Shown piece after piece: positions 7,756 to 14,492 of a stretch of 28,243 bases of DNA. Source of the stretch: a virus; the IMG/VR virus record IMGVR_UViG_3300027730_000112, positions 1-28,243 of that record, one strand, 5' to 3'. Both the position numbers and the translations under genes were made by a program. Numbering within the stretch: the first letter of the stretch is position 1; every line of letters begins with the position of its first letter. The notes under the pieces were generated by a model. It did no database searches. It saw only the letters and a program-made list of their open reading frames with translations, and was not told where the DNA came from.

Positions 7756-8016
7756 TTATAACTTATTTACTATAAACTCCGTAGAGCTTATATATCCTAA
7801 TAACATTGCTTTGTTAAAATCATTTGGGTTTTTTTCAAACTTCTGTGCAATTTTATAAAGTCCTGAAAACCAACCTTTTAATACTATTACTTCATCAGGG
7901 CTACAAATATCTGTTTTTTTAATTTTTTTCTTTAGTATATGGTCTTCCTCACATAGTAAAGGGTGATTTTTTATTGAACGTTTATTCATTTGGTTTTTTA
8001 GTGTGTTTGGTTTCAT
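7756..8016 (-). CDS. hypothetical protein, helical
   Basis: An 86-residue protein. The N-terminus is basic (MKPNTLKNQMNKRSIKNHPL), and the remainder is predicted helical with FSGLYKIAQKFEKNPNDFNK and a hydrophobic end. No transmembrane helix or known motif is visible. It belongs to the run of small accessory genes between the repeat-containing protein genes and the chaperonin. Function unknown. Confidence 0.55.
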   Translation of the reverse strand: MKPNTLKNQMNKRSIKNHPLLCEEDHILKKKIKKTDICSPDEVIVLKGWFSGLYKIAQKFEKNPNDFNKAMLLGYISSTEFIVNKL

Positions 8017-8035
8017 ATATCTATTTGTTATTACT

Positions 8036-8254
8036 TTAAGAAATAGCTAATACAACTTCTCCAGCTGTTAAAGGTTTAAGCACAGGTGTTGTACCGAGGT
8101 ATTCTTCAGTCATTTCTAAGAATGACATTTGACTTTCCATATCTTCATATAATACATCTCCCTTTTCTCGTTCTTCCCATTTTTTAGGAAAGACACTGTC
8201 TATATCACGATAATATATATTTTCTCCTTTGAATAAGTCTTTTGTTTTTTTCAT
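8036..8254 (-). CDS. hypothetical protein
   Basis: A 72-residue acidic protein (MKKTKDLFKGENIYYRDIDS at the start, LKPLTAGEVVLAIS at the end). The gene starts two bases after the stop of the macro-like repeat protein, so they are probably cotranscribed and coupled. No recognised domain. Confidence 0.55.
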   Translation of the reverse strand: MKKTKDLFKGENIYYRDIDSVFPKKWEEREKGDVLYEDMESQMSFLEMTEEYLGTTPVLKPLTAGEVVLAIS

Positions 8255-8256
8255 GG

Positions 8257-9696
8257 TTATTTTAATTTAAACCCACTAATTTCTTCAAATATTTTACTAT
8301 CAAAATTAGGGAGTTTTTTTATTAATTCCAAATCTTCTTTTGAGGCTTTTGCCAGTGATTCACTAAATGCTTTTTTGTAATCTAGTTTTTTCATGTAACC
8401 ACCTGTATATTTTGCAGTACCTATATTTTCTTTTTCTTCATCTGTCATATCTGAAAATTGTACCCATTTATTCACATTAAAAAATAAACAATTCGGTTTT
8501 TCTGCTTTTTTCCATTTTTTTGTATCACATTCTTTATTAAACACTAATACTTTATCTGGTGTTATTGTATTAAATGAACCTGTGTTCCTGTCACCTGTGT
8601 TCCAATCACCTGTGTTCCTGTTACCTGTGTTGCTGTGACCTGTGTTGCTGTTACCTGTGTTGCTGTGACCTGTGTTCCTGTCACCTGTGTTCCAATCACC
8701 TGTGTTGCTGTGACCTGTGTTCCAGTCACCTGTGTTCCAGTCACCTGTGTTCCTGTCACCCGTGTTCCTGTCACCCGTGTTCCTGTCACCCGTGTTCCAG
8801 TTACCTGTGTTGCTGTTACCTGTGTTGCTGTCACCTGTGTTGCTGTGACCTGTGTTGCTGTTACCTGTGTTGCTTTGACCTGTGTTGCTGTTACCTGTGT
8901 TGCTGTTACCTGTGTTCCTGTCACCCGTGTTCCTGTCACCCGTGTTCCTGTCACCCGTGTTCCTGTCACCCGTGTTCCTGTCACCTGTGTTCCTGTCACC
9001 TGTGTTGCTGTGACCTAGATTATCCAATCCATTATTATTACTTGCTTCCTCTGCGTTTAATATACGAGTTATTCTAATATGATTTGTTACAGATTTTTCT
9101 TGTCCATCTTCGTCTATAACATCACCTTCACTTTCTATTTCTGCTACTACAATATCATTACCGTATAAATAATATGAATACACATTCCCTAAAGACTTAC
9201 AAAAATGAAAACCAGAATGGCATAGACTAATTTCTCCTTTATGGTTAAAGTCCTTACCTAATTCATATTGAAAGCCTCGACATTTAAGTCCTTTTTCAAA
9301 AGCTTTATAACCATATACTTTAGCCCACCCAGCAGGTAAAATAACATTTTTAGGCTTATCGCCTTTAAATATCTTTTTCATTTCATCTTCTGTAAATCCA
9401 GCTATACCACAACCTACTTTTGTAACTAAAAATGTTTTAGTTGGATTTTCTTTTGCATATTCGTATAATTTATTTTTATTAGAATATAGAGATACTTCAG
9501 ATACTTTCTTCATTTTTTTATCTAATGTAGGAAAAGCATACGATTGTCCCATAATACCTTCTCCTATTCCGTTTATTGCACCGAAACTCTCTTGTGCTTG
9601 TTTGGCGGCTCCACCGGCATGATTTCCATTTAGATTAGAGCCGAAAACAAATATTTCATTTTCTTTTAAACTTTCTATTTTTTTTGGTGTTGTCAT
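8257..9696 (-). CDS. macro-like domain, DUF7666-like and pentapeptide-repeat protein
   Basis: A 479-residue protein with three visible parts. Residues 10-125 match the pattern of the A1S_2505-type macro-like phage domain: EIFVFGSNLNGNHAGGAAKQ, GQSYAFPTLD, VTKVGCGIAGF and LPAGWAKVYG. Macro domains bind ADP-ribose or its derivatives. Residues 130-213 (YKAFEKGLKCRGFQYELGKD, SLCHSGFHFCKSL) resemble DUF7666, a domain often attached to pentapeptide repeats in phages. Residues 229-377 are about 29 tandem NTG-x-x pentapeptides, probably a right-handed beta-solenoid. A 100-residue charged tail follows. One could imagine a role in NAD or ADP-ribose based host conflict or DNA mimicry, but the sequence does not prove either. 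Confidence 0.75.
   Translation of the reverse strand: MTTPKKIESLKENEIFVFGSNLNGNHAGGAAKQAQESFGAINGIGEGIMGQSYAFPTLDKKMKKVSEVSLYSNKNKLYEYAKENPTKTFLVTKVGCGIAGFTEDEMKKIFKGDKPKNVILPAGWAKVYGYKAFEKGLKCRGFQYELGKDFNHKGEISLCHSGFHFCKSLGNVYSYYLYGNDIVVAEIESEGDVIDEDGQEKSVTNHIRITRILNAEEASNNNGLDNLGHSNTGDRNTGDRNTGDRNTGDRNTGDRNTGDRNTGNSNTGNSNTGQSNTGNSNTGHSNTGDSNTGNSNTGNWNTGDRNTGDRNTGDRNTGDWNTGDWNTGHSNTGDWNTGDRNTGHSNTGNSNTGHSNTGNRNTGDWNTGDRNTGSFNTITPDKVLVFNKECDTKKWKKAEKPNCLFFNVNKWVQFSDMTDEEKENIGTAKYTGGYMKKLDYKKAFSESLAKASKEDLELIKKLPNFDSKIFEEISGFKLK
8566..9012 (-). repeat. 15-bp tandem repeat array encoding NTGxx pentapeptides
   Basis: About 29 uninterrupted units of 15 bp. The plus-strand core is TGTGTTCCTGTCACC. 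The bases encoding Asn-Thr-Gly are almost invariant, with variation confined to the two following codons (Asp/Asn/His/Gln then Arg/Ser/Trp). Such an array is prone to length change by slippage or recombination without breaking the reading frame. Confidence 0.95.
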
Positions 9697-9697
9697 G

Positions 9698-9856
9698 TTA
9701 TTTCAACTTATCTATTAATCCATCTAAAGCCTCCTCTAAAGTGTCGCCTTCTGCTGTTGCTTCTTCTTTATGGATTCCTGACTCTCCTGTTGTCTTGTGA
9801 GCGTAGTACTTGTTTTTAAATTCATCTAGCCAGAACTCAAGGTTTGTACCTTTCAT
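9698..9856 (-). CDS. small HicB-like acidic protein
   Basis: A 52-residue ORF beginning MKGTNLEFWLDEFKNKYYAH. The end, ATAEGDTLEEALDGLIDKLK, has the spacing of the second half of HicB-type partial RNase-H folds (a strand then a helix with xxxLEEALxxL). The downstream-facing stop is one base before the ATG of the macro-like gene, indicating coupling. No HicA toxin is visible beside it, so it is not claimed as a toxin-antitoxin pair. Confidence 0.5.
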   Translation of the reverse strand: MKGTNLEFWLDEFKNKYYAHKTTGESGIHKEEATAEGDTLEEALDGLIDKLK

Positions 9857-9896
9857 TGTTCTTAGTGTGTTTATTTTTTATTGTGTTTTGTTCATG

Positions 9897-10106
9897 TTAT
9901 TTAATTAAATGTTTTAATACGTTCATTAAATTATTTAAAGCCTCAACATTTGTCTTACCAGATGTAACGTATTCATTACTTCTAAATATACCTGTGGCTT
10001 GTACGTTATTTTTTAGAAGTTTTATGTATATTACTATTTCTAATCCTCTTTCTTTTTCCCACCGCTTGTATACTGCTTCTTTTGCTTTTTGTTTGTTAAA
10101 TGGCAT
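9897..10106 (-). CDS. small HicB-like basic protein
   Basis: A 69-residue protein with a basic first helix (MPFNKQKAKEAVYKRWEKER), then beta-like segments, and an end (TNVEALNNLMNVLKHLIK) that parallels the end of the 52-residue neighbour. The two may be diverged relatives of the same small fold. Leader A-rich, no Shine-Dalgarno sequence. Function unknown. Confidence 0.55.
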   Translation of the reverse strand: MPFNKQKAKEAVYKRWEKERGLEIVIYIKLLKNNVQATGIFRSNEYVTSGKTNVEALNNLMNVLKHLIK

Positions 10107-10129
10107 GTTATTTTAAATATAATAATTAT

Positions 10130-11290
10130 TTATGATTCCATTTTCATATTTATATAATCTTCTATTGTAAGACCACACAATAGGGCTTGCATAGCAGTTG
10201 CGTTTGGATTTTTTTCTGCTTCTTCTGGTGGAACACCCTCAATGAATATTCTTCCAGTGGGACAAGTCATTTTAAGAAACCATATTTTATTCTCCTCTAG
10301 TTCTTTATTTATTTCTTTATTTTTAATAAGGTATAATTCGTTTTTCCTATCATCTTTATGTATTAATATGGCTCCTTCATTAAGAATTGCTTGATGGTTA
10401 TATTTTAATGCAACCGTTCTTCTATCAGATATATCTATTGCCATTATTTCTTTAAATGACATTTTTTCAGATACTACTTTCTCCCATAATTCTTTTTCAA
10501 AATGTACGCCGTCTAAATAGTATAGTTCATAACCGTCTTTAAATGATACAGCTGGAACTTGGTCTGAATGAAGTCTATCATTTTCTCTTTTTAATACAGG
10601 CTTTCTTGAAACTATTGCAATATTAGGTGAATAATATACAGCCCACGCATCTATACACATTTCTATGTAGGCATTTAATTGTTGTGAGTATTTATCTTCA
10701 AGCAACAAACCATTATCAAAATAATATTTCTGATAAATATACCAATGTAGCCATGTCGCCTCATTTAATGAAAATCCAAAATACTTTAATTTGTTGTTAT
10801 AAATGTTGTTATAAATGTTGCTATCAATGTTGCTATCAATGTTGCTACAAATGTTGTTATAAATGTTGTTATAAATGTTGCTATCAATGTTGCTATCAAT
10901 GTTGCTACAAATGTTGTTATAAATGTTGTTATAAATGTTGTTATAAATGTTGTTATAAATGTTGCTACGAATGTTGTTATAAATGTTGCTACAAATGTTG
11001 CTATCAATGTTGTTATAAATGTTGCTACAAATGTTGCTATCAATGTTGCTACAAATGTTGCTCAATTCTAAACCATTGTTTTTAAGAAAATTAATAGCTA
11101 CTTGAACACCAAACATAGAGTCCATTATCCATACTTCTTTTGGTTGTTCTAAACCAACCATTGTGTATAGTTTTTTTATATTTTTCTTTATTTCATCATC
11201 AGTCTGCTCTGTACGAAATATTCTATCTATCCAATATTCTCTATATGGAATAATTGCATCTTTTTGTTTTTTTGTGAGTTGAGTTATCAT
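10130..11290 (-). CDS. DUF6745-like protein with tetrapeptide repeats
   Basis: A 386-residue protein with the layout of the DUF6745 family. The N-terminal segment is LTKKQKDAIIPYREYWIDRI, and the middle and C-terminal part contains AWAVYYSPNIAIVSRKPVLK, RLHSDQVPAVSFKDGYELYY, LDGVHFEKELWEKV and a late TCPTGRIFIEGVPPEEAEKN. Between residues 77 and 166 sits an array of 22 tetrapeptides of the form (S/N)-N-I-(C/D/Y/R). Other members I recall carry a comparable period-4 region (V-x-x-S type). The biochemical function is not known to me. The gene downstream of its neighbour at 11301-11642 follows a pairing I associate with this family. Confidence 0.7.
   Translation of the reverse strand: MITQLTKKQKDAIIPYREYWIDRIFRTEQTDDEIKKNIKKLYTMVGLEQPKEVWIMDSMFGVQVAINFLKNNGLELSNICSNIDSNICSNIYNNIDSNICSNIYNNIRSNIYNNIYNNIYNNIYNNICSNIDSNIDSNIYNNIYNNICSNIDSNIDSNIYNNIYNNKLKYFGFSLNEATWLHWYIYQKYYFDNGLLLEDKYSQQLNAYIEMCIDAWAVYYSPNIAIVSRKPVLKRENDRLHSDQVPAVSFKDGYELYYLDGVHFEKELWEKVVSEKMSFKEIMAIDISDRRTVALKYNHQAILNEGAILIHKDDRKNELYLIKNKEINKELEENKIWFLKMTCPTGRIFIEGVPPEEAEKNPNATAMQALLCGLTIEDYINMKMES
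10793..11062 (-). repeat. 12-bp tandem repeat array encoding xNIx tetrapeptides
   Basis: Twenty-two units of 12 bp, with a typical plus-strand unit AAATGTTGTTAT. Two identical 60-bp blocks (10801-10860 and 10861-10920) show a recent higher-order duplication of five units. The invariant codons encode Asn-Ile. Variation falls on the residues on either side. The reading frame is kept throughout. Confidence 0.95.
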
Positions 11291-11300
11291 TTCAGTTTAA

Positions 11301-11642
11301 TTAGTCGCGCACATTTTGTAACTTTTTCAAAAAATAATCATAACTTTGTTTTATAGTTACTTTGTATATACTAGGTTGTATAACATGTGGTGTGTGTACA
11401 TCTGCACCTGTTTTTTCATGAAATAAGTTACCTAAAGTACCTAGTTTTATATAAGTATCTCCTTCTACTGTGTATATCTCATATGTGTCTTTACTTTCAA
11501 GTACATGATGATGTCCAGTTTCACTGTGAGCTACTATATATTTTTTAGTAGTCTCTTTTAATGTTGCATTTTCTGGTAAAGAAGTTATAGGTTTTAATAT
11601 TACTTCTCCATGTCTTACTATTTGTGGTTTTGTGTTTTTCAT
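11301..11642 (-). CDS. small beta-rich protein with HGEV...ETGHHHV motif
   Basis: A 113-residue protein. It contains RHGEVILKPITSLPENA, then AHSETGHHHVLE, then a late PSIYKVTIKQSYDYF. This layout (HGE, TGH-H-V, Y-V-x-x-x-Y) matches a family of short beta-rich proteins of unknown function in phages and actinobacteria that I associate with DUF6745-like genes, and that arrangement occurs here. The several His residues could bind metal. It is the first gene after a clear promoter (11671-11715), so it heads the transcription unit running to the chaperonin region. Confidence 0.6.
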   Translation of the reverse strand: MKNTKPQIVRHGEVILKPITSLPENATLKETTKKYIVAHSETGHHHVLESKDTYEIYTVEGDTYIKLGTLGNLFHEKTGADVHTPHVIQPSIYKVTIKQSYDYFLKKLQNVRD

Positions 11643-11670
11643 ATTTTTTAATTAAATTACTTATGTTATA

Positions 11671-11715
11671 AGTATATAGTATTGCGTTATACTTGTAAAT
11701 GTAATGTGTGGATAA
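11671..11715 (-). promoter_or_regulatory. promoter with upstream TTATCCACA element
   Basis: On the minus strand TTTACA (11694-11699) is followed after 17 bases by TATACT (11671-11676), a good sigma-70 match. A perfect DnaA-box sequence TTATCCACA occupies 11707-11715, seven bases upstream of the -35. A 13-bp palindrome, CTTAT-GTT-ATAAG (11660-11672), overlaps the start region and could be an operator. It drives the accessory genes below 11642. Confidence 0.7.
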
Positions 11716-11958
11716 CTATTTTATTTTAACAGGTGTACCAGTTTTCTTTAAAATCCCGTAAACTACACCGTATTCTGTCGGCTCGTTTATATCTATTGAA
11801 TATGCTTTCTGCATAGCTTCGTCGTATGTGTCACAAGTATAATCTGCATGTTTACTGTCTAAATAATTTACCTTATCCCAAGGTTCTGCCATTACATTAT
11901 CAAATACAAGATATTTATTTTTATGTTTACATACTAACACTTGATTGTTTGCACTCAT
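11716..11958 (-). CDS. hypothetical protein
   Basis: An 80-residue protein starting MSANNQVLVCKHKNKYLVFD, with alternating strand-like segments and one acidic helix (DTYDEAMQKAYSI). This beta-beta-helix order resembles small single-domain phage proteins, but I cannot name the family. Its ATG overlaps the stop of the nuclease-like gene by four bases (ATGA), so the two are cotranslated. It is the last gene of the replication and recombination operon. Confidence 0.6.
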   Translation of the reverse strand: MSANNQVLVCKHKNKYLVFDNVMAEPWDKVNYLDSKHADYTCDTYDEAMQKAYSIDINEPTEYGVVYGILKKTGTPVKIK

Positions 11959-12320
11959 TTTATTTTTTTCTTTAATTCTTCGTTTTCTTTTATTAATTCC
12001 AGTAGAGTATCAAAATATATTGTACAGAGAGTCTCTGATAAAGGTTGATTGTGTATTTTATAAACTAACACTGGCTCTTTGCTTAAATCTTGTAGCTTCC
12101 TAGTCTGTCGCCACCAATCTGGTATTGATAGTGTCTTTTGATTTTTAGCTTCTATGCCTATGTTCTGACCGAGTATCATTAATGAAGTCCATATATCTGC
12201 TTTCTCACTATTTGTTGCACCAGAGTTGTAAGATGGTCTAGCTCTGTCGTCTAAACCTTTTTTGATTATCTGCTTACAGATATACTTCTCTAATACTAAC
12301 CCTTTTTGTTTAGTGTTCAC
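11955..12320 (-). CDS. PD-(D/E)xK nuclease, Holliday-junction-resolvase-like
   Basis: A 121-residue protein with a compact PD-(D/E)xK pattern. An early acidic residue lies in GLVLEKYICKQ (Glu 11), then RPSYNSGATNSEKADIW (Asp 42), then the core GIEAKNQ (Glu 57, Lys 59), then a helix with PDWWRQ. The order and the Ser-Gly turn before the first core acid resemble archaeal-type Hjc resolvases, which cut four-way DNA junctions. In a phage this would resolve recombination or replication branches before packaging. A different substrate, such as a VRR-NUC-type role, remains possible. It sits between the recombination-region hypotheticals and is coupled on both sides (TAATG upstream, ATGA downstream). 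Confidence 0.72.
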   Translation of the reverse strand: MNTKQKGLVLEKYICKQIIKKGLDDRARPSYNSGATNSEKADIWTSLMILGQNIGIEAKNQKTLSIPDWWRQTRKLQDLSKEPVLVYKIHNQPLSETLCTIYFDTLLELIKENEELKKKIK

Positions 12321-12676
12321 TATTTTAACTTACTTGATAATTTTATATATTGATTATATCCGACTTCGTAACCAAGATTAATTTCTTCCTCCTGTTCCAA
12401 TTCTTCGCTGTCGCCATAATCAGAACCTCTTAGTGATTTTATTTCTCTTGTGACATCACCCCATGCGTGTCTATAGGAGTCATAAATTCTTCCAAAACTT
12501 ACCAACTCTGGTAAAGCTATCTTGTAGATAACACCTTCTAACCTATCTTCTAGCCCTAATTCTCTTAAGGTAAGGATAGCCAAATATGTACCTCTAAATC
12601 TTCTTTCTCTAAATTGAGTGAAGTCTTCTAGTTTTTTTTGTACTATTCCATATCTATCAATAGTTTTCTTTGCCAT
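12320..12676 (-). CDS. conserved-looking hypothetical in replication operon
   Basis: A 118-residue, charged protein: ERRFRGTYLAILTLRELGLE, then SFGRIYDSYRHAWGDVT, then an acidic run and LGYEVGYNQYIKLSSKLK. The dense aromatic and charged motifs look like a folded, conserved phage protein, but I do not recognise a named family. It overlaps the nuclease gene start by one base (TAATG), which suggests shared expression and possibly a joint role in recombination. Confidence 0.6.
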   Translation of the reverse strand: MAKKTIDRYGIVQKKLEDFTQFRERRFRGTYLAILTLRELGLEDRLEGVIYKIALPELVSFGRIYDSYRHAWGDVTREIKSLRGSDYGDSEELEQEEEINLGYEVGYNQYIKLSSKLK

Positions 12677-12677
12677 G

Positions 12678-12974
12678 TTAGTAAAGACTATACAATCTGC
12701 TTTTAAGCGAGTTTAATAATTCTTTTGTGGCTAGACAATACCTTTTGAGTTCTATCTCTCGTAGTCCTTCCTTTGTTGCTTTCCATTTAATTTTTTTACC
12801 TATTGCAGTATTTTCGCCAGAACTTTCAGTGTAGAGAGCTTCTAGTTTCTCAATTTCTGCCAATTCCAGTGTCATTTCTGCAAAGAGTATGGACAAATCA
12901 TCTCTATACAATTCGAGTTGTTCTTTTGACAATTTTTTTTCACGTACAGATTCAATTAATTCACGTAGTTTCAT
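12678..12974 (-). CDS. helical hypothetical protein
   Basis: About 98 residues, almost entirely predicted helical (MKLRELIESVREKKLSKEQL, and a C-terminal CLATKELLNSLKSRLYSLY). There is an in-frame GTG one codon upstream at 12977; I prefer the ATG at 12974. The helix, charged loop, helix layout resembles small phage proteins found beside ssDNA-binding or recombinase genes, but I cannot identify it. It is packed one base before the next gene. Confidence 0.6.
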   Translation of the reverse strand: MKLRELIESVREKKLSKEQLELYRDDLSILFAEMTLELAEIEKLEALYTESSGENTAIGKKIKWKATKEGLREIELKRYCLATKELLNSLKSRLYSLY

Positions 12975-13013
12975 CACTTTTTGGTTTATGTAGATAAACT
13001 CCTTTTGGCATGG

Positions 13014-13589
13014 TTATTTACCAAAGTTATTGAAAGCGTCATCTATCTTTTCCATAGTGATGTTTCTATCTTCTTCCACTACTCGCATATCTTCTTTTGA
13101 AGCAAATGGATCACTACCGCTATAAAGTGTTTCTAGGTTAAGGTTCATAGATTTACATTTATCGACAATACTTTGTGATATAGGCTCTTTAGGGTTTACT
13201 GATACTGTGTATTCTGTATCCATACCACTACCTTTACGAGTTACTATAAAGTCATATTCTCTAGGATTACCCCATTTTGGATTTTTAACATAAGACTCCA
13301 TTGTTGCCATTATTGTCTTTTGAGTTATCTCAAGTATCTGTATTTTGTTTTCGTTTATATTAAATACTGCAAAAGCCCAAAAGTGATTTATACGCCCATC
13401 TTTTTTTATATTCGAAGGTACTACATCAAAAGCCTCCCTTTGTCTTACTGGTTTATTGTCTTCTGTGAAGTATTGATACCCAATCACCGCTGATGATAGT
13501 ACTCTAAATGGATTTTCGCCTTCTATAAACTTCATGTAATTCGAAGCTGTTGGCATTTTGTAATCTTCTGTTGGAAAAAAGTTATTCAT
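13014..13589 (-). CDS. putative single-stranded DNA-binding protein
   Basis: A 191-residue protein with the look of a phage gp32/OB-fold type ssDNA-binding protein. A stretch YMKFIEGENPFRVLSSAVIG is followed by strands with NHFWAFAVFNINENKIQILE and TQKTIMATMESYVKNPKWGN, then a strand pair (REYDFIVTRKG, TEYTVSVNPKE). The C-terminus is acidic (MRVVEEDRNITMEKIDDAFN), as is usual for tails that recruit replication partners. Position in the replication region with a nuclease and DnaD-like protein agrees. I recognise the pattern rather than a diagnostic residue. Confidence 0.62.
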   Translation of the reverse strand: MNNFFPTEDYKMPTASNYMKFIEGENPFRVLSSAVIGYQYFTEDNKPVRQREAFDVVPSNIKKDGRINHFWAFAVFNINENKIQILEITQKTIMATMESYVKNPKWGNPREYDFIVTRKGSGMDTEYTVSVNPKEPISQSIVDKCKSMNLNLETLYSGSDPFASKEDMRVVEEDRNITMEKIDDAFNNFGK

Positions 13590-13599
13590 TGTTTTTATG

Positions 13600-13731
13600 T
13601 TAATTTTCTAATTTTGATAATATATGTCTCATTATAGCATTTGATGTTTCGGAGTAGTCTTGTTGTAATTCATGCAATAGATGATTTTGTAACCACTGCC
13701 ACGATTGCTCGTTTAATTCTAGTGTTTTCAT
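13600..13731 (-). CDS. 43-residue helical protein
   Basis: A short helical ORF, MKTLELNEQSWQWLQNHLLH followed by ELQQDYSETSNAIMRHILSK. An in-frame ATG nine bases upstream (13740) overlaps the preceding gene's end. The downstream one follows that stop by one base. No family recognised; the amphipathic helices suggest a small regulatory or binding protein. It is tightly packed with both neighbours. Confidence 0.55.
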   Translation of the reverse strand: MKTLELNEQSWQWLQNHLLHELQQDYSETSNAIMRHILSKLEN

Positions 13732-13732
13732 A

Positions 13733-13900
13733 TTAGTCATTGTAGCTTCCGCTACCGAAATTACTTATTAATCTGTCTAAATTTATATCCTCTGATATAG
13801 ACACAAATTGTCTCTCATCAAATCTGTCTCTTGCTTCGTCTTCTGTCATTCCACGCTCTAAACTCATAAAGGCTGTATCGTATTTATTATCTGTTTCCAT
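13733..13900 (-). CDS. 55-residue acidic protein
   Basis: A small acidic ORF: METDNKYDTAFMSLERGMTE, DEARDRFDERQF and an end in SNFGSGSYND. Its ATG overlaps the stop of the small membrane protein gene (TAATG), and its own stop is within a few bases of the next start. The tight coupling argues that it is real. Function unknown. Confidence 0.55.
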   Translation of the reverse strand: METDNKYDTAFMSLERGMTEDEARDRFDERQFVSISEDINLDRLISNFGSGSYND

Positions 13901-14001
13901 TATTTTATAGTTGTGATGATTAATAATATTAATACGACCACTACTAGAACTTTATCTCTTTTCTCTGACTCTCTTTGGAGTCTAAATCTGCTTTGATACA
14001 T
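13900..14001 (-). CDS. 33-residue single-pass membrane peptide
   Basis: Residues 1-17 are hydrophilic and basic (MYQSRFRLQRESEKRDK). Residues 18-30 are a continuous hydrophobic run, VLVVVVLILLIIT, ending TIK. A single inner-membrane helix with a positive N-terminus facing the cytoplasm is expected. It opens a coupled set of three tiny genes behind a promoter with tandem palindromes. Small phage membrane peptides of this kind may act in superinfection exclusion or host-membrane modification, but this is not shown here. Confidence 0.6.
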   Translation of the reverse strand: MYQSRFRLQRESEKRDKVLVVVVLILLIITTIK

Positions 14002-14069
14002 AGTTTGTTTTTGCTCTACCCCCACCGCTCATGAAAGAGTGAGGGGAGTGGAACACATGAGCTTTTAAT

Positions 14070-14102
14070 ATAACTTAGTTATGGACTAGATAACTTTGTT
14101 AT
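14070..14102 (-). promoter_or_regulatory. tandem 13-bp operator-like palindromes
   Basis: Two near-identical palindromes, ATAACTTAGTTAT (14070-14082) and ATAACTTTGTTAT (14090-14102), share ATAAC-N3-GTTAT and are 20 bp apart centre to centre, about two helical turns. They lie from the expected transcription start to about +33 of the promoter at 14109. This is a classic arrangement for cooperative repressor dimers. A second, longer inverted repeat (GCTCATG at 14027-14033 with CATGAGC at 14056-14062) follows in the leader. Confidence 0.6.
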
Positions 14103-14108
14103 GTAAGT

Positions 14109-14153
14109 AGTATAGCATGTAGCTAGTAAGTTGCAATAGTAAACTGTTGATAA
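14109..14153 (-). promoter_or_regulatory. promoter of small-gene operon with TTATCAACA element
   Basis: TTGCAA (14131-14136), 16 bases, TATACT (14109-14114) on the minus strand. A TTATCAACA variant of the box found at other promoters lies at 14145-14153, eight bases upstream. The leader of about 100 bases carries the palindromes and an inverted repeat. It should transcribe the genes from 14001 down toward 11716. Confidence 0.6.
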
Positions 14154-14369
14154 CTATTTTTCATCTCTATAATTTAAAAAATGTCCTTCACAAGCATACT
14201 CATTCTGAATATCAAACAAATATTGAGCGTGGTCTTCATCAGTAATTACAATTCCATTCTTTTCTATATCATTACATGTATTACAACCACAAGGAGGATT
14301 ATTTGCGTCTCTAAATACTTTTTTGTTTATTCTTGACTTGAACCAATCTAGTGTCTGTGTAGTTTTCAT
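14154..14369 (-). CDS. small Cys-rich phage protein
   Basis: A 71-residue protein: MKTTQTLDWFKSRINKKVFR, then CGCNTC, then GIVITDEDHAQYLFDIQNEY, one more Cys, and an end in NYRDEK. This combination of a CxCxxC knuckle followed by I-x-D-x-x-HAQYL and a final YRD occurs in many unrelated phages as a short protein of unknown role, probably metal-binding. It stands between two regulatory regions and is likely its own transcription unit or the tail of the upstream one. Confidence 0.6.
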   Translation of the reverse strand: MKTTQTLDWFKSRINKKVFRDANNPPCGCNTCNDIEKNGIVITDEDHAQYLFDIQNEYACEGHFLNYRDEK

Positions 14370-14388
14370 ATTTTATAGTTATCAGTAT

Positions 14389-14403
14389 GTCGGAAATTCC
14401 GAC
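14389..14403. promoter_or_regulatory. perfect 15-bp palindrome GTCGGAA-A-TTCCGAC
   Basis: Two 7-bp arms around a single base, located 20 bases upstream of the ATG at 14369. It stands out by GC content from the AT-rich surroundings. The one-base centre makes an RNA hairpin awkward, so a protein-binding operator is likelier. TATAAAAT follows three bases before the ATG, but the start site cannot be fixed by eye. Confidence 0.5.
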
Positions 14404-14492
14404 GGACTTTCTTTTAAAATTTTAACTTTATATATTTTGTTATTTTAAATGTCATAGTGTTGTTCTTATTTGTTTTTTATTATTTGTAATAT

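Noticed and set aside
8574-9077. Long plus-strand and alternative minus-strand frames through the 15-bp array (Cys/Val/Thr-rich)
   Set aside because: They arise because a 15-bp repeat keeps all frames open. Their composition is unnatural, and the gene on the minus strand has recognisable domains on both sides of the array.
9698-10106. HicA/HicB toxin-antitoxin pair
   Set aside because: Both small proteins show only a weak HicB-like tail, and no HicA-type dsRNA-binding toxin with its conserved His is present.
8566-11062. CRISPR arrays
   Set aside because: The repeats are contiguous, 12 and 15 bp long, coding and without unique spacers; no cas genes are seen.
8566-11062. Diversity-generating retroelement target
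   Set aside because: No reverse transcriptase, no template repeat, and the varied codons are not restricted to adenine changes.
10627-11085. Cys-rich plus-strand frame across the 12-bp array
   Set aside because: A shadow of the tetrapeptide repeat; the minus-strand frame matches a known domain layout on both sides.
12974-13014. 16-codon frame starting MPKGVYLHKPKSD between two genes
   Set aside because: It is reminiscent of a NUMOD-type start but is too short, overlaps the next gene start, and has no continuing domain.
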